From positions 303,066,167-303,130,166 of the forward strand of contig CM041779.1 of the NCBI GenBank assembly GCA_023374045.1: 64,000 nucleotides of DNA, given 5' to 3'. A model generated the notes under the pieces. It made no database searches. It was given only the letters and a program-made list of their open reading frames with translations, and was not told the origin of the DNA. Below are positions 34,863 through 45,187 of the stretch, piece by piece. A program made the translations under genes and the position numbers. Numbering within the stretch: position 1 is the first letter of the stretch; each line of letters starts with the position of its first letter. This DNA comes from Limonium bicolor. Its lineage: Eukaryota; Streptophyta; Magnoliopsida; Caryophyllales; Plumbaginaceae.

Positions 34863-35243
34863 GAAACATCCGGCCAGTTAGCCTTAGGCTATCTTGCTTT
34901 AAAAATTAGGTGTCAGCAAACAGGCCGCAGGTTCCTATACTCCATATCCTAGAAAATCCGGCTAAAATAAGGATTCTAGCCGGAACAAAAGGTCCAAAAC
35001 CGAAAATCCCTTGTGTTATAAAGAAATGAATACTACACTGGCATAACTCACATAAACATAACCATACGTGCAATAAAAATTGGCTCAAAAGAGTTATTCT
35101 GGCGGACAAGTAACTGAAGATGGAGAAAGATATAAGCTTTAATTCCTCCCAAAGTGTGGGGTAAAAACAGTTACAAAATATGGTCATTCGGCAAAACACA
35201 AAAATACAAGCCGAAACCGAAACTCCCCTAAAAAAAAGAACGA
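34863..35243. other. Degenerate minisatellite edge and non-coding spacer
   Basis: The first about 75 bp are decayed units of the 42-bp repeat (CATCCGGCCAGTTAGCC, then AACAGGCCGCAGG). The remaining about 300 bp show no gene; it is probably the 3' UTR of the antisense gene that ends at 35244. Confidence 0.55.
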
Positions 35244-38200
35244 CTATTCTACTTTTTCTACAACTTCTTTTTCGGCAGTCAACAGCCTATCGCCGCTACC
35301 AGCTACGCTCTCAGAAGACTTGGACTTCCTGGAAAGACGTTGCACTCCTCCGGCGGACGGCAGGATATTGCTTCCAGCTGGAAGGAATGAGGCCTCGCCG
35401 GCGCCAAAACATGTCTCTCCAGGACTGCGGCAGAACCTTTCGAGCTCCAAAAAGAAGTTGGACTTCTGGGCAACAGCCTTAAATTCCAGCTTGTTGTACA
35501 GATCATCATCTAGTAACTCTCCTTTCTCAAGAGATGATCCGAAACAATCTGCTGGCAAATATCAACTATGGCGGCACTGGGAAGCAAAGGACTCCTTTAG
35601 ATGAGCGTTAATGGTGCCTTGCTTCTGTATCTCCTCCTGGGATTGCCGAGAAAACGACTTGAGCCTGGCCACCTGAGATTCAAGGGTCAGGACTTGGGCT
35701 CGATACTTGTCACGTTCACAATTGGCAGAAGACAGCTCCTCCTTTGCACGGGCTATCCGTCCACTCAACTGGGTGACGTGCTTCAGTAAATTGGCAGCAC
35801 TCATGCCTAGCCGGAACAAAAAGAATAAGAAGAAGAAAGGGCCAAAAAGAGAGGAAAAAGTTAAAAGCCTGAAAGTTTACCGTGACCTAATGGCTCAGTA
35901 TTCTCGGCCTGAGAGCGAGACTTAGCTTCCTCCAGCTCTCTTACTTTCTCCTCCAGCCTCGCCCTCTCTTCTATCAGGGCGGTTTTATCCGCAACAAGAG
36001 TTTTCTTCTCTTCTTCCAAAAGAGAACAATCTCGGAGCAGAGACTGCTTCTCTTGATCAAAGGAAGACCTTGACTGCTCTTCCAGCGCGGCCTTTTCTTC
36101 CAGCAGGCGGTCATGCTCTTGCATAAGCTTTTCTTTTTCCTTCACAAGAGCTTCGTTCTCCCGTTGAAGAGCTTGCTTCTCCAGCTCAAGAGCTTCAGCC
36201 TCCTGCTTAAAAGAGTTCCCCTCCTGGTAGAAAAAGGCCTTCTCAGCCTGAAGATTGTTCACCACACTCTGAAGATTGTTCACTTCGTTCCGGTGCATGG
36301 AGCGTACCTGATCCAGCGTAATGTCCAGGTCAAAGAAGGATCAAATTAGCTTATCCTTATTCAAGGGAAAACGAGAGACGATTTCATACCTCTATCAATG
36401 TATTATCAGCCTCCTTGATCCGGCCTCTTAGAGAAAAGTTCTCTTCTCGAAGTTTCTTCAGCTGCAGCTCGTACTCATCACGCTGGCGCTCACATTCTCA
36501 CCGAGACAACTGCAGGTCTTTGTTGATTGCCTCAGTCCTCTCCTTTGCCTTACAATCGATCTCGTACTCAACCTGGTCAATATAGGCATCGGGAAGAGCG
36601 GGACAGCTTCAGTTCCTCTTCAACGTTGTTGGCTCAGCTTTCCTCGTAGCGGAGCCTGGATCGGAGGTTGCCAAAGTGAACCTCAGCACTTTGGGCCATG
36701 GACATCACCTAAAAAAAACGGTACAATGCATAAATTCAGGGAAAAACCAAAAATGAAACAAGAAAAGAAGCATAAAAGTGATATGCATGTCAACCTGAAA
36801 GATTCCCCCCACATCATGTCAAACACTTCATTTGCTGGAGGGAATGCCGCATGATGGCATCCGCCCCCCCCATCCCCGATCCGCAGCCTTTTCTTGGTAG
36901 CAGTGAAGGTCGCTGGAGGAGCGAAGATCCCGTCTGGATGACGGATCTCTTAATCGCCTCTTCCAGACAGAGGAATACTTGGCGGCATCAGGTTATCAGA
37001 GGAAGAGGGTACCCGCAATGGTAAAACCACCCTTCCTTCTGGGAGGGACCAGTGTAGGACTCCTGAGCAGGAGGAGGAGGGAAGAGGAGGAGGAGCTATG
37101 TAGCCTTCTCTCTGCTCACCCTGGGGCTCAGGACCCTCCGGCAAAGGAGAGGCTATATAATCCTCTCTTTGCTTGCTTCGGAGCTCAGGGTCCTCCGGCA
37201 CCTGCCGATACTCCATTGCTCTATCCCTTGCCGCATCCACGGCCGCAGCAACGTCAATGGAGAATGATCCTGAAGCTTCAGGATCACCAGAGGTTTGTGG
37301 CTCTACGGCCTTCGGCTTCGATTGTTTTTTCTTTTTAATTTCTCTTGGCAGGAGCAGCGGCTGCCGCAATGATAAAAACAGTTAGAACCAGAAGAATGAA
37401 ACTGAAAAAAAAAGAATACCAAAAAAGAAGGAAACATAAAGGACAGTAGAAGGCGGCAAAAAAAAAACCTTCTCCAGCCGAAGGACCAACGCAGAGGTCT
37501 GTGGCCTCCAGGGTGTTTTCCTGAGCAGGATCTGAGGAAAAGTAACCCGTCAAATCAGGAAATAACTCACAAATAGGAGTCGGATGACCGGACTCCCGCC
37601 CCGGGCGAGAACCAAGGTCTAAACCTGAACCAGGGGTGAGGGGAAGGAGGACACGGCGCCCAGACTTGGGGCTCACGTGCCATGTACCTGACTGCCCGAC
37701 GCCAGCACGTTCAGGAGATTCTAGCCTCTTCTTTTTTTCAAATGACCAGCCTGGTCATCACCAGCTTCTCGCCTGGAGCGCTTTGCCGGAGCAGCGCTCT
37801 CCAAAAGCTGCTCAGCCGCATCAGTAGCCGCATCCAGCGTATCGTAGTAGTTAATTTTTTCGTCCCCGTTCTTAAAGGTGACGAAGTTCCAGCTATGGAA
37901 GGGGCTGATCTTTTCCCCCTTCTGGAAAAAGTCTGAAACAACATATCCAAACAATAAGGAGGCCGAATGAAGCGACAGAACTCATACTAAGAAATAAAGA
38001 CACTTACTGTGATATGTCTTCAGAGAAGACAAGCGTTCTTTTGTAAAAAATGCCTCGACAGTCGGCAGTTTCTTGTTTACTGCCCTCAGAACCTTCGAAA
38101 TAGGGATCTCAGCCGGAGGAGGAATTTGGGGGCTGAACAACTGACCTTTTCCGACCTCAGCAGAGTATGGGACGCCCAAGATTCGGAGGAGGAAGGAAGA

Positions 38201-38640
38201 GGAAGGAGGAAGGAAGGAGGAAGGAAGGAACGACGACGAACCACCGCGACCCCAGTCGTGGGCCTTCTTATAGTCAAAAAGGGAGTACCCAGTCTTCGCG
38301 ATGAGGGTTAGGCTATCAGGATCCTTCCTAACTGTGAAGAATCGGACGAGAAGTCAGTACCCTCCGGCCGAATTTTGCTTTCCTCGCAAAGAGAAACAAA
38401 AGCGTGTGGAGGTGCGAAATGGCCTTCGGATGAAGGTGAGCGAGGGTGCAGGGTGCAGGGCGAAGGAGGAACCCTAGCACGAAAGGGGGGGGGGAATGGT
38501 CAACAGGGAGGGAAGAAATCAGCGTAGACAACGTACCCGCGGCCAAAATCGTCGTTAGGGTGAGAATCAGAGGATGGCAAAAAAATTTGTGTGCCAAGTG
38601 GGGCTTCGACAGCCCCGAGACAATCAAGAGGGTGGAGTAA
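35244..38640 (-). pseudogene. Multi-exon antisense gene (aORF) of the Tat-like element
   Basis: On the minus strand, several exons between pol and 3' LTR are joined by five short GT-AG introns: 38007-37933, 37468-37361, 36794-36709, 36389-36308 and 35880-35807. The N-terminal part is compact (RFFTVRKDPDSLTLIAKTG, then PYSAEVGKGQLFSPQIPPP and LPTVEAFFTKERLSSLKTYH). The middle is rich in Pro, Glu and basic residues (DTLDAATDAAEQLLESAAPA). The C-terminal half is a long coiled coil with heptads such as ALELEKQALQRENEALVKEK. Antisense extra genes are known in the Tat lineage, many resembling the plant 'putative gypsy-type transposon' family; their role is unproven. Frame changes near 38330 and 35560 and possible stops suggest this copy is decayed. 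Exon limits are read by eye. Confidence 0.7.
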
Positions 38641-39315
38641 TTGAGAGAAGAAGGAAAGGGCTGACGCCCAGATCGGAAGGGTCTTGCGGGCTTCAGGTAC
38701 GAGGGGCGAAAGCCGTTAGAGAGGACTGAGAGCCCTGAATCGCTTCAATGGCGGGGCGGAAATTTGGTAGCAAGTTTGCTCTGTTTGGCTGAGGAGGAAG
38801 ACATTGTCAAGCTTGGCGAAGAATCAAAGGATGACGGCGATGAAAGACGAGGAGGTAGCACACGACGACAGGAAGGCGAGAGAAGAAGAACGGTCGAAGT
38901 AAAGGGCCAGTAGAGGAAAGAAGAAAGAGCTCAAAAGATTGGGCTTTAAGGAAAGTTTTTTCCCGCTCAAAAAAAAATTATATATATGTGCGAACAAAAA
39001 GTGTCTTTTTTTGCAGGGGAAGAGAAAGGGCCGCGCGCTTCCTAAAGACGCTTCCGACGTTTAGTCGAAAGAAAGGCCTGCGTATTCTACACCGACAACG
39101 GGCGGAAAATTCAAAAAGCGGAACGAACCACGAGCTACGCATGTGGCCAATAAGAAGTTCCTTTTCTCCAAGTATGAAGAAAAAGAACTTGTGGGACTGA
39201 GATAAGGAAAACAAAACTTGGGTAGCCTCGAAATTGGCCACAGGCAGTCGCAAAATTTTTTCACCAAAACACAAGACACAGAAGTTCTATTTTCTTCACC
39301 GAAATTCAGAAAGAT
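38641..39315. other. Non-coding region between antisense gene and 3' LTR
   Basis: This would hold the promoter of the antisense gene (minus strand) and the 3' UTR of the element. A purine-rich patch is repeated (GAACTTGTGGGACTGA at about 39184-39200 and again before the LTR), as if the polypurine tract region had been duplicated. No gene is seen. Confidence 0.5.
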
Positions 39316-39332
39316 AGAACTTGTGGGACTGA
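39316..39332 (+). other. Polypurine tract of Tat-like element 1
   Basis: AGAACTTGTGGGACTGA lies directly before the 3' LTR start TGAGAAGGG. An upstream copy sits at about 39184-39200. Confidence 0.6.
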
Positions 39333-39837
39333 TGAGAAGGGAAGAAATAGCGCCAGGCCAAAAGCAGGATACGTAGAGCATCCGGCCGCTCTAGCCGGAT
39401 GAGGTCAGAGGCTTATAGACATCCGGCCGCCTCTAGCCGGATGGAAATACAAACACATAGAGCATCCGGCCCTCTGGCCGGATGAAAGTAGGCTTAGGCA
39501 AAGCAAAGCATCATACGACCGGCCGCTTGTGGTCGGTCAAAGATTCTAGGAGGGGGTAGAACTGTACTTAAACATGTAAAAATACAGGCTGGCACCAAAA
39601 AGACCAGGCCCAAAAAATATAAATAAGGGTGTACCCCCGTGATGAAAGACACGCGATTTGGCAATCAAACTCACATTCGATTCTAATAGAAGCTCCCTTT
39701 CTCCCTCTCTACTCTCGCGAGATTCTGAGTCCGAGACCAGGTAATGTAGGATAGAAGGTCAGACCGGATCGTACTAGGATAGATGTACGTCACATTGCGA
39801 TCAAGTTGGATCTTGTCAGAATAGATATACTGTTTCA
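39333..39837 (+). repeat. 3' LTR of Tat-like element 1
   Basis: It begins TGAGAAGGGAAGAAAT, as does the 5' LTR at 63140, and ends ATATACTGTTTCA. It carries three CATCCGGCC...GGCCGGATG-type hairpins (39379-39401, 39420-39443, 39463-39484) and a related one with GACCGGCC...GGTCGGTC arms (39517-39538). A TATA box (TATAAATA, 39618-39625) is followed by AGGGTGTA and a run into GAGACCAGGTAATG. Right of the end, the chromovirus LTR resumes in mid-sequence. Confidence 0.85.
39618..39625 (+). promoter_or_regulatory. TATA box in Tat-like 3' LTR
   Basis: TATAAATA followed by AGGGTGTA is conserved at the same place in the sister LTR (63385-63392). This is the expected RNA polymerase II promoter at the U3/R junction. 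Confidence 0.75.
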
Positions 39838-42441
39838 GAAACAAGAAAGAAGTTGTGAGGAAAAGAGGTAAATGTGCTAACCTAATGTGGTTTAAAGTCT
39901 TAGGAGAAATGAGCTTATGTTGCTTATTAAAATGACCTAAGGAGCCAATGGTGAATGACTTAGTAAAATGTTCTCAAGGGCTTAGTAAAAGGCATATGTA
40001 TTGTTGAGTGTATTTGCAGGTCAAAGGCAAATATGATGTGGGAAATTCAGTGTTTATGATTTATGCATCTTAAGGGCCTAAGAGCCATGTTATTTAAGGG
40101 CCTAAGTGTCATGCAATTTAAATTATGCACTATATTGTGATGTAGTGCTAAATGAGTGAAGTTTTGTGTATAAGAATGTGTTCGATGGATTTTAGTGTTC
40201 TTGGTTGTTTAGTGGTGAAAACATTGTGTTTTGGTTTAGTAATGTTCTAGGAGAGTTCATGTCAAAATTTAGGTAATAAACAAGAAGTTCTAAGGGTTTT
40301 AAATGAGTTGGTAAGTTAGGAAATGTTTAGAATGGTTAAGTGTTCAACTAGTGGAAGAAACATGCATTAAGGGGTTTAAAGATGTAAAAAGGGCTTAGGC
40401 AATGTTCTAGAGGATTTAGAATGCTTTGGGACATTTCAAGATTCATGGTGAGATTGTATTTAGGACTTGTGTATTGTTGGTTAAAAAGGGATGAAGTGAT
40501 TTGTTGCATGGGAAGCTATAAACTTGTAAAGATGTTCAAGGAGTTGTTTAGGAAGAAAAGATGCTTGGGAGATGATGTTGTAGTGGTGAGGAAACATTAT
40601 TGGCATAGTGGTTATCATAGGTATGGAACACCACTTAGAAACCTAAGGAGAAAATATCATAAGTGTTAGGAATTTCGGTATGAAATGAGTAAGTGTTTAA
40701 GGAGATAGAAAATGAGTTTCATGGATGTTGTATGAGGGTGTAAGTGTACCAAATGATGTTAGAAAACATTAGGAGGCTTTAGGAGAAGTTTGGTGAAGAT
40801 TTGACAATGTTTGGGCAAGTTTTGGTGGCGTCTGACCCAGGGGTCCGAACCAGGTTTGGGTCGGACAGCTCTGTTAGACGCTAGTAAGGGTTCTGGAACG
40901 GTCCGACCCATAGGGCTTGGGTAGGACATGGGTCGGACGTGTGGGTTTTAAAGACGGTAAGTACTCTGGAATGGTCCGACCCAGTCAAGTGAGTCGGACA
41001 TGGGTCGGACAAGTTAAGTTTTTCAAACCCGGGAGTCACTGGAAGGGTCCGACCCAGTTGGTGGCTCGGACGGTGGGTCGGACAGACCAAAAACTTAAAA
41101 AAAAAACATTAAAGAATGTGGCAATTGTGGTTAACCCTAGGGGGTATAATGGAGGTAACCAAGGTTAAGTTGGGCATTTAAACATGTCATATAATCATGG
41201 TTAAACATTTAGTAAATTTGAAGTTAAGTAAGTAACTAACCGACGTTATTAATCATGTATAGGAGTGACCTACGGTCGAAACAAATCGAAGCAAGGACCA
41301 AGGTATGGTTTTCTTGCAGTCTGTTGCCTACCGGTTTACACCGGCTTGTGTGTTGTTTGTTTTTCTGTGTGTTTATGACGTATAAGACTTAATCATGTAA
41401 TGAGTTTACAGTTGTTCATATTATTGTGATGTTATGATGTGACTCATTTCCCTTGTGTGCGTCTAACATGACTTACCACTTGTTGTGAATTGTTTGTTAA
41501 GTTCCACTGTTGAACTTCTAACAAGTGCTAACTGGGAAGTGAGGAATCCGGTTGTCCGGTCATGCATGTAAGTTTAAGAGTAGATATCTGTATCAGATTC
41601 GACTCTTATGTTGTTAAGATTGTTCTCCTTCATTTGGCGTTCGATCTCCCGCTAGCTTCCTCCAAAGCTTACCTATTCTGACTTATGATCGGTTTAGTGG
41701 GAACATGTGTTTGTGTGGTGTGTTCGGGTCACTATATCCGAACCATCTGTGACTTAAGTTACTCGTTCGAATAACAGAACGGTAATGTGTGTGTAACGAG
41801 CTTAACATGAGAGTGAACCATTCTCTAGGCTTCTTATGTTGTTTAACCTTCTTGGTTTGTGATTGTGGAAAGAGTATCCACTGTGTATGTGATGTTGTGC
41901 TATGCAATAATAATGCTATGCCACATGATATGTTATGTTATGTTTAAAATGAATGCCATGTTATCATGACAATTAGTTGCGCGTATCCCGGTAGCCGGTG
42001 GGCTGCGCGTTAACCATAACAGCCAAGGGTTGCTGACCCCCTCGGGGGCTCCATATTTTACTGCAGGATGAGGATCGAGGAAGCTGAGTGGCTCTAGATT
42101 CTAGGCTGCAGATGTACTTTGATTATTTTGGATGTTGAGCCCGGGATGCGCCTGTGCTCCGTGGCATTGTATTTTGATTCCGTTGATACTACTGTGGCGG
42201 TATATTGGCAGTTTACAGTGAAGATATGTAATTAAATACTCGGTATTGTATATGATGTATTTATGGTTTTAGTTCTATGCTCGGGAGTCTGATCATCAGA
42301 CCGGTACACTTGTATTTAATCTGCCATGTTAACCACGTGGGTGGTTGACGGCGTTGTAGCACCGAAGCGTTTAGTTATTGTTTAGTGTTTATTTCCGCTG
42401 TGATTTCAATTAGTTGTGAAGTATGATGTAGGGGTGTTATA
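39838..42441 (+). repeat. 5' LTR of the chromovirus, left part missing
   Basis: It is homologous along its length to the LTRs of LARD-like element 2 in the same relative orientation, for example TTAAGGGCCTAAGAGCCATG at 40070 and the GGTCCGACCC palindromes at 40838-41085. It ends GGGGTGTTATA before the primer site. It starts in mid-LTR at the border with the Tat-like 3' LTR, so that Tat insertion split it. The small open frames inside are not genes. Confidence 0.8.
40838..41085. repeat. GGTCCGACCCA / TGGGTCGGAC palindrome cluster in chromovirus LTR
   Basis: Four units pair GGTCCGACCCA with TGGGTCGGAC at spacings of about 15-25 bp. The same cluster occurs at 50704-50969 and 60113-60385 in LARD-like element 2, and cognate clusters with changed core in the other large LTRs. 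Confidence 0.85.
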
Positions 42442-42446
42442 AAAAG

Positions 42447-42471
42447 TGGTATCAGAGCGAAGTATCGCTTT
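42447..42471 (+). other. Primer-binding site and overlapping hairpin of the chromovirus
   Basis: TGGTATCAGAGC (42447-42458) is complementary to initiator tRNA-Met. AGAGCGAAGTATCGCTTT (42454-42471) is the same hairpin as in the LARD-like elements, with one C-to-T change in the distal arm. Confidence 0.9.
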
Positions 42472-43330
42472 GATGACTAGAATACCGAGCTTAGGAATAT
42501 ACCGAGTTAGGAAACCTAACTACAGTTACCTAAGTGAGCAGTTATGGAAAGGTTAACCACTAACCAAGTGTGGAGATACCTTATTGTCGGGAAAACGTTA
42601 CAACCGTTGGAACTGATAAGTGTGTAAGCACAATGCTAATAATGTTCGTGTGAATTCAGAAGTCAGGTAGACCACGAGGTCGAGGCCGCGGGGGCGGCTT
42701 TGCAGACACTGGGAACCAGGGAGAGAACCCTACGGCACAAGCCATGGCCGAAGCTGTAGCGGCCGCCGTAGCCCAAATGGTCCCACAACATGTAGCTGCA
42801 ATTCAGCAGGGGCAATAGCCCGAAGTTCAACCACCACCGCCACCGCCACGAGAGACCAAGTGGGTCAAGGCATTGGCAGACTTGAGACCCCCGTCGTTTC
42901 ATGGGGAGACCGACCCACGTAAGCTGGAGGCGTACATCTCTGAGTTGGAGACCGCCAATGAGACCTTGGATGTGCCTGCTGGGGCCAAGGTCCGTCTTGC
43001 CGCTTACTGAAGGGTTCGGCGCAGAGTTGGTGAAAGCTTGTGAGAGAGGACCGGATGGCAGATCCTCAGTTTGGTTGGAGAGAGTATACGGCTCTGCTGC
43101 GAGCCAAATACTACCCTGTGCATGTTCAAGAGGCTAAGCGCCTAGAGCTGGATAGTCTGAGGCAGGGGGACAAGATGTCGGTTGATGAGTACTACACTGC
43201 ATTCACCGGTCTTATCCACCTGTTACCGGACCTGGGATACTCGAACCGGGTGCTGGTAAACCATTTCTACAACGGTCTCAGCCACCGTCTTCGCTATGGG
43301 ATGGGGCCAGCTGAGTATACTACCTTGCAG

Positions 43331-43434
43331 GTAATTTGAATGAAGTGTGATGTGAATAAGTGTAATCCATAAGTGAGTATTAATGTGAGTTTGTGAGTAT
43401 GTTTTGCGGGGCATGACTGACATCCTAAATCCAG
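43331..43434 (+). other. Gag intron 1 (104 bp)
   Basis: Donor TTGCAG|GTAATT and acceptor AAATCCAG|GAGTGC, phase 0. Joining gives TTLQ-ECYHAAAKVE, a natural gag reading, whereas the unspliced frame meets a stop (TGA) within four codons. Confidence 0.8.
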
Positions 43435-43696
43435 GAGTGCTATCATGCTGCTGCTAAGGTCGAGATTACCGTCCGTCTGAGGGACGAGGAGAATGCGCAC
43501 AAGCGCAAGGCCACGAGCGAGGGCCAGAGTCCGCAGGGGTACGGGGGAGGAAAGAAGAAGAAGAAGCCTTATCCCCAGCCCCAGAAGAGTCAGCACCAGG
43601 GTGACAAGGGCCAAGCCCAAACCACCACAGCTGAGGAGCCACTGAAGCTCACTTATGCATACGCGGCGAAACCCCTACGCTCTTACCCACCTAAGG

Positions 43697-43779
43697 GTAA
43701 TTATTTAATCATGTGTGACAAGTTGAAGTGTATGTTGTTAAGTTGTGAAATAAGTATTGATTGTGTACTGTGATAGCAG
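43697..43779 (+). other. Gag intron 2 (83 bp)
   Basis: Donor CTAAGG|GTAATT and acceptor TGATAGCAG|CTAGCA, phase 1. Joining gives YPPK-A-STGSGPEHHYYC and leads directly into the zinc knuckle; without splicing the two gag frames do not match. Confidence 0.8.
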
Positions 43780-44121
43780 CTAGCACGGGTTCTGGACCGG
43801 AGCACCACTACTACTGTAAGTGGTGTAACGGTGACCACCCCGGCAAGGACTGCAAGGGAAACGACGTGCAGTGTCGTTACTGCGAGAAGTGGGGTCGCCA
43901 TGACTATGAGTGTTACCGGAACCCCAACAGCAGAGTCAAAAAGCCCAAGGGGCAGTGGAAGGGTAAGGCCACAGCGACTATTGATGGCCCGAAGGCGGCT
44001 AACCAGCCACCCATAGATCAGAGAAGCACTGATTCCCAGAAGGGGAAGGGGTCGGGACCTAGCAAGGCCACCCTGCATGTGGTGGACCGGTCTGAGGCTC
44101 CAGGGCCCTCTTCTAGACCAG

Positions 44122-45187
44122 GTACCGCCTAAACTGTTGAGTGAAATAAGTGATTGCATACCGCATTTCATGCATGTGCGTATTAGTGAGTCCAAGTGTA
44201 TTATCATGTGAGTAAAGAAGTAAAGTATAATGTGAAAGTCACCTAATTAGATAATTCTAAACTTAAAAGAACCTTCAATATATGTTATCCAATCCCACCC
44301 ACACCAAACCCTGAAGAAACCACCATCAACATCACCGACTTTCCAATGGAGCAATGTCAGGTCATCCAACTAGGTATGATACTCTTAAATGGATACCTGA
44401 CACCGGAAGCACAAATCTATATCATCAGACGATGCGATGAACTGGGAGCAACACCAAGAGGGTTCTACACACCTGAATACCCGAACGGATCATGGATGAA
44501 ATTGAGAATGATGTGCATGGGTAAGGACTGGAATCCTTACACCAAGACATATCAAGAAGTGCGAGCTGAAGACGCAACTGTACCGATGATACCTGAGGAG
44601 TTCCTTGCGGTCGTTAACCACGCCATGGGAATTGCTCAGCAAGTTGTAACGGATTCAATTCCAAGTGTCAAAGCAGATTTGTGCATTGTGAACTTCTACC
44701 AGAAAGGTGGACGATTGGGTTTACACCAAGATAAGGACGAGTCACCCGAGTCTCTAAGTAAGGGAGTACCCGTGGTGTCTTAGTCCATTGGTGATACGCT
44801 GTGTTATTTATGGCGAGCAGAAGCGTGCTGATCTCGCAAAGAAGTTAGTACTAAAATCAGGAGATGTGTTAATCATGGGTGGGCAGTCAAGGATGCTATA
44901 TCATGGCATCAGGAAGATCAAACTGAATACCGCACCGTCGGCAGTGATCAACGCCACACACATGAAACCCGGACGTTTGAATTTGACCTTCAGACAGTTT
45001 TAAAGCCTTGTATAATTATGTAATGTGTTAAGCCAGTGTATGTTAAGGATGTTATATATGTGTTAGTTATGTCAACAGTGTAAACCAACGTATAATGTAA
45101 GAAGAGTGTGTTAATGAATAAAGTGGAGTTGTTGAAGTATATCAACCGTGTTGTTACCCAATACTTATTAGTTTGCCAATGAATTAG
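44122..45187 (+). other. Third gag-pol intron (1066 bp) enclosing the AlkB frame
   Basis: The donor is GACCAG|GTACCG after the zinc-knuckle exon (phase 1). An acceptor at CCAATGAATTAG|GCTGTG (45187/45188) brings the frame into the protease exon (SSRPG-CALGTGGTLSVCNE). A second acceptor, CACCTAATTAG|ATAATT (44250/44251), has the same phase and leads in frame into the AlkB domain. The intron is inferred from frame and consensus only; no transcript evidence is available. Confidence 0.6.
44251..45003 (+). pseudogene. AlkB-type 2-oxoglutarate/Fe(II) dioxygenase captured by the retrotransposon
   Basis: This frame encodes a nearly complete plant AlkB-like domain of about 250 residues. In order: a Pro-rich lead (CYPIPPTPNPEE), QLGMILLNGYLTPEAQIYII, LGATPRGFYTPEYPNG, LRMMCMGKDWNP (the nucleotide-recognition region), ADLCIVNFYQKGGRLGLHQD, LKSGDVLIMGGQSRMLYHGI and PGRLNLTFRQF. 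Fe ligands are His at 44724-44726, Asp at 44730-44732 and His at 44902-44904. The 2-oxoglutarate-binding Arg pair lies in RLNLTFR (44974-44994). Such enzymes oxidatively remove methyl groups from RNA or DNA. It is intronless, on the element strand, between gag and protease. It is broken by TAG at 44781-44783 and a one-base frame change near 44793-44797. The substrate is unknown. Confidence 0.92.

Larger units (their letters stand above)
28695..39837 (+). mobile_element. Tat-lineage Ty3/Gypsy element 1 (5' end lost)
   Basis: Order: gag (28700), zinc knuckle, protease, RT, RNase H, integrase (to 34054), a 42-bp minisatellite, an antisense multi-exon gene, a polypurine tract and the 3' LTR (39333-39837). 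The 3' LTR and gag match the second Tat-like element at 63140-64000. The 5' LTR and leader, expected left of 28695, are absent because the Athila-like element and an upstream rearrangement replaced them. The right end sits within the chromovirus 5' LTR. The domain types, the GGCGCCGTCTGTGGGAA primer site of the sister copy and the antisense gene between pol and LTR point to the Tat lineage. Confidence 0.88.
42744..44121 (+). pseudogene. Chromovirus gag with two introns and a double zinc-knuckle-like motif
   Basis: A convenient ATG is at 42744 (MAEAVAAAVAQMVPQHVAAI), but the same frame is open upstream into an RGRG-type tail (about 42661-42700), so the true start may be further 5' or in an earlier exon. 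The capsid core includes LADLRPPSFHGETDP and YYTAFTGLIHLLPDL, then YNGLSHRLRYGM. Intron 1 (43331-43434) and intron 2 (43697-43779) are removed in frame. The last exon has CKWCNGDHPGKDC followed by CRYCEKWGRHDYEC, two CCHC-type RNA-binding motifs. A TAG at about 42816 and a frame change near 43010-43040 break this copy. Gag packages the element RNA. The exon ends at CAG|GTACCG (44121/44122). Confidence 0.85.

Noticed and set aside
34081..34869. Long open frames (over 230 codons) on both strands in the 42-bp array
   Set aside because: They arise because the 42-bp unit is a multiple of three without stops; the translation is a plain 14-residue repeat with no relation to a known protein.
38988..39381. 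Frames between antisense gene and Tat LTR as additional genes
   Set aside because: No recognisable domain; overlapping frames on both strands in a region expected to hold UTR and promoter sequences.
44346..45003. AlkB frame as an ordinary host gene that happens to lie between two different elements
   Set aside because: Gag zinc knuckles end 130 bp upstream and the protease of the same element begins 185 bp downstream, all on one strand with matching splice phases; no independent promoter or UTR is apparent.
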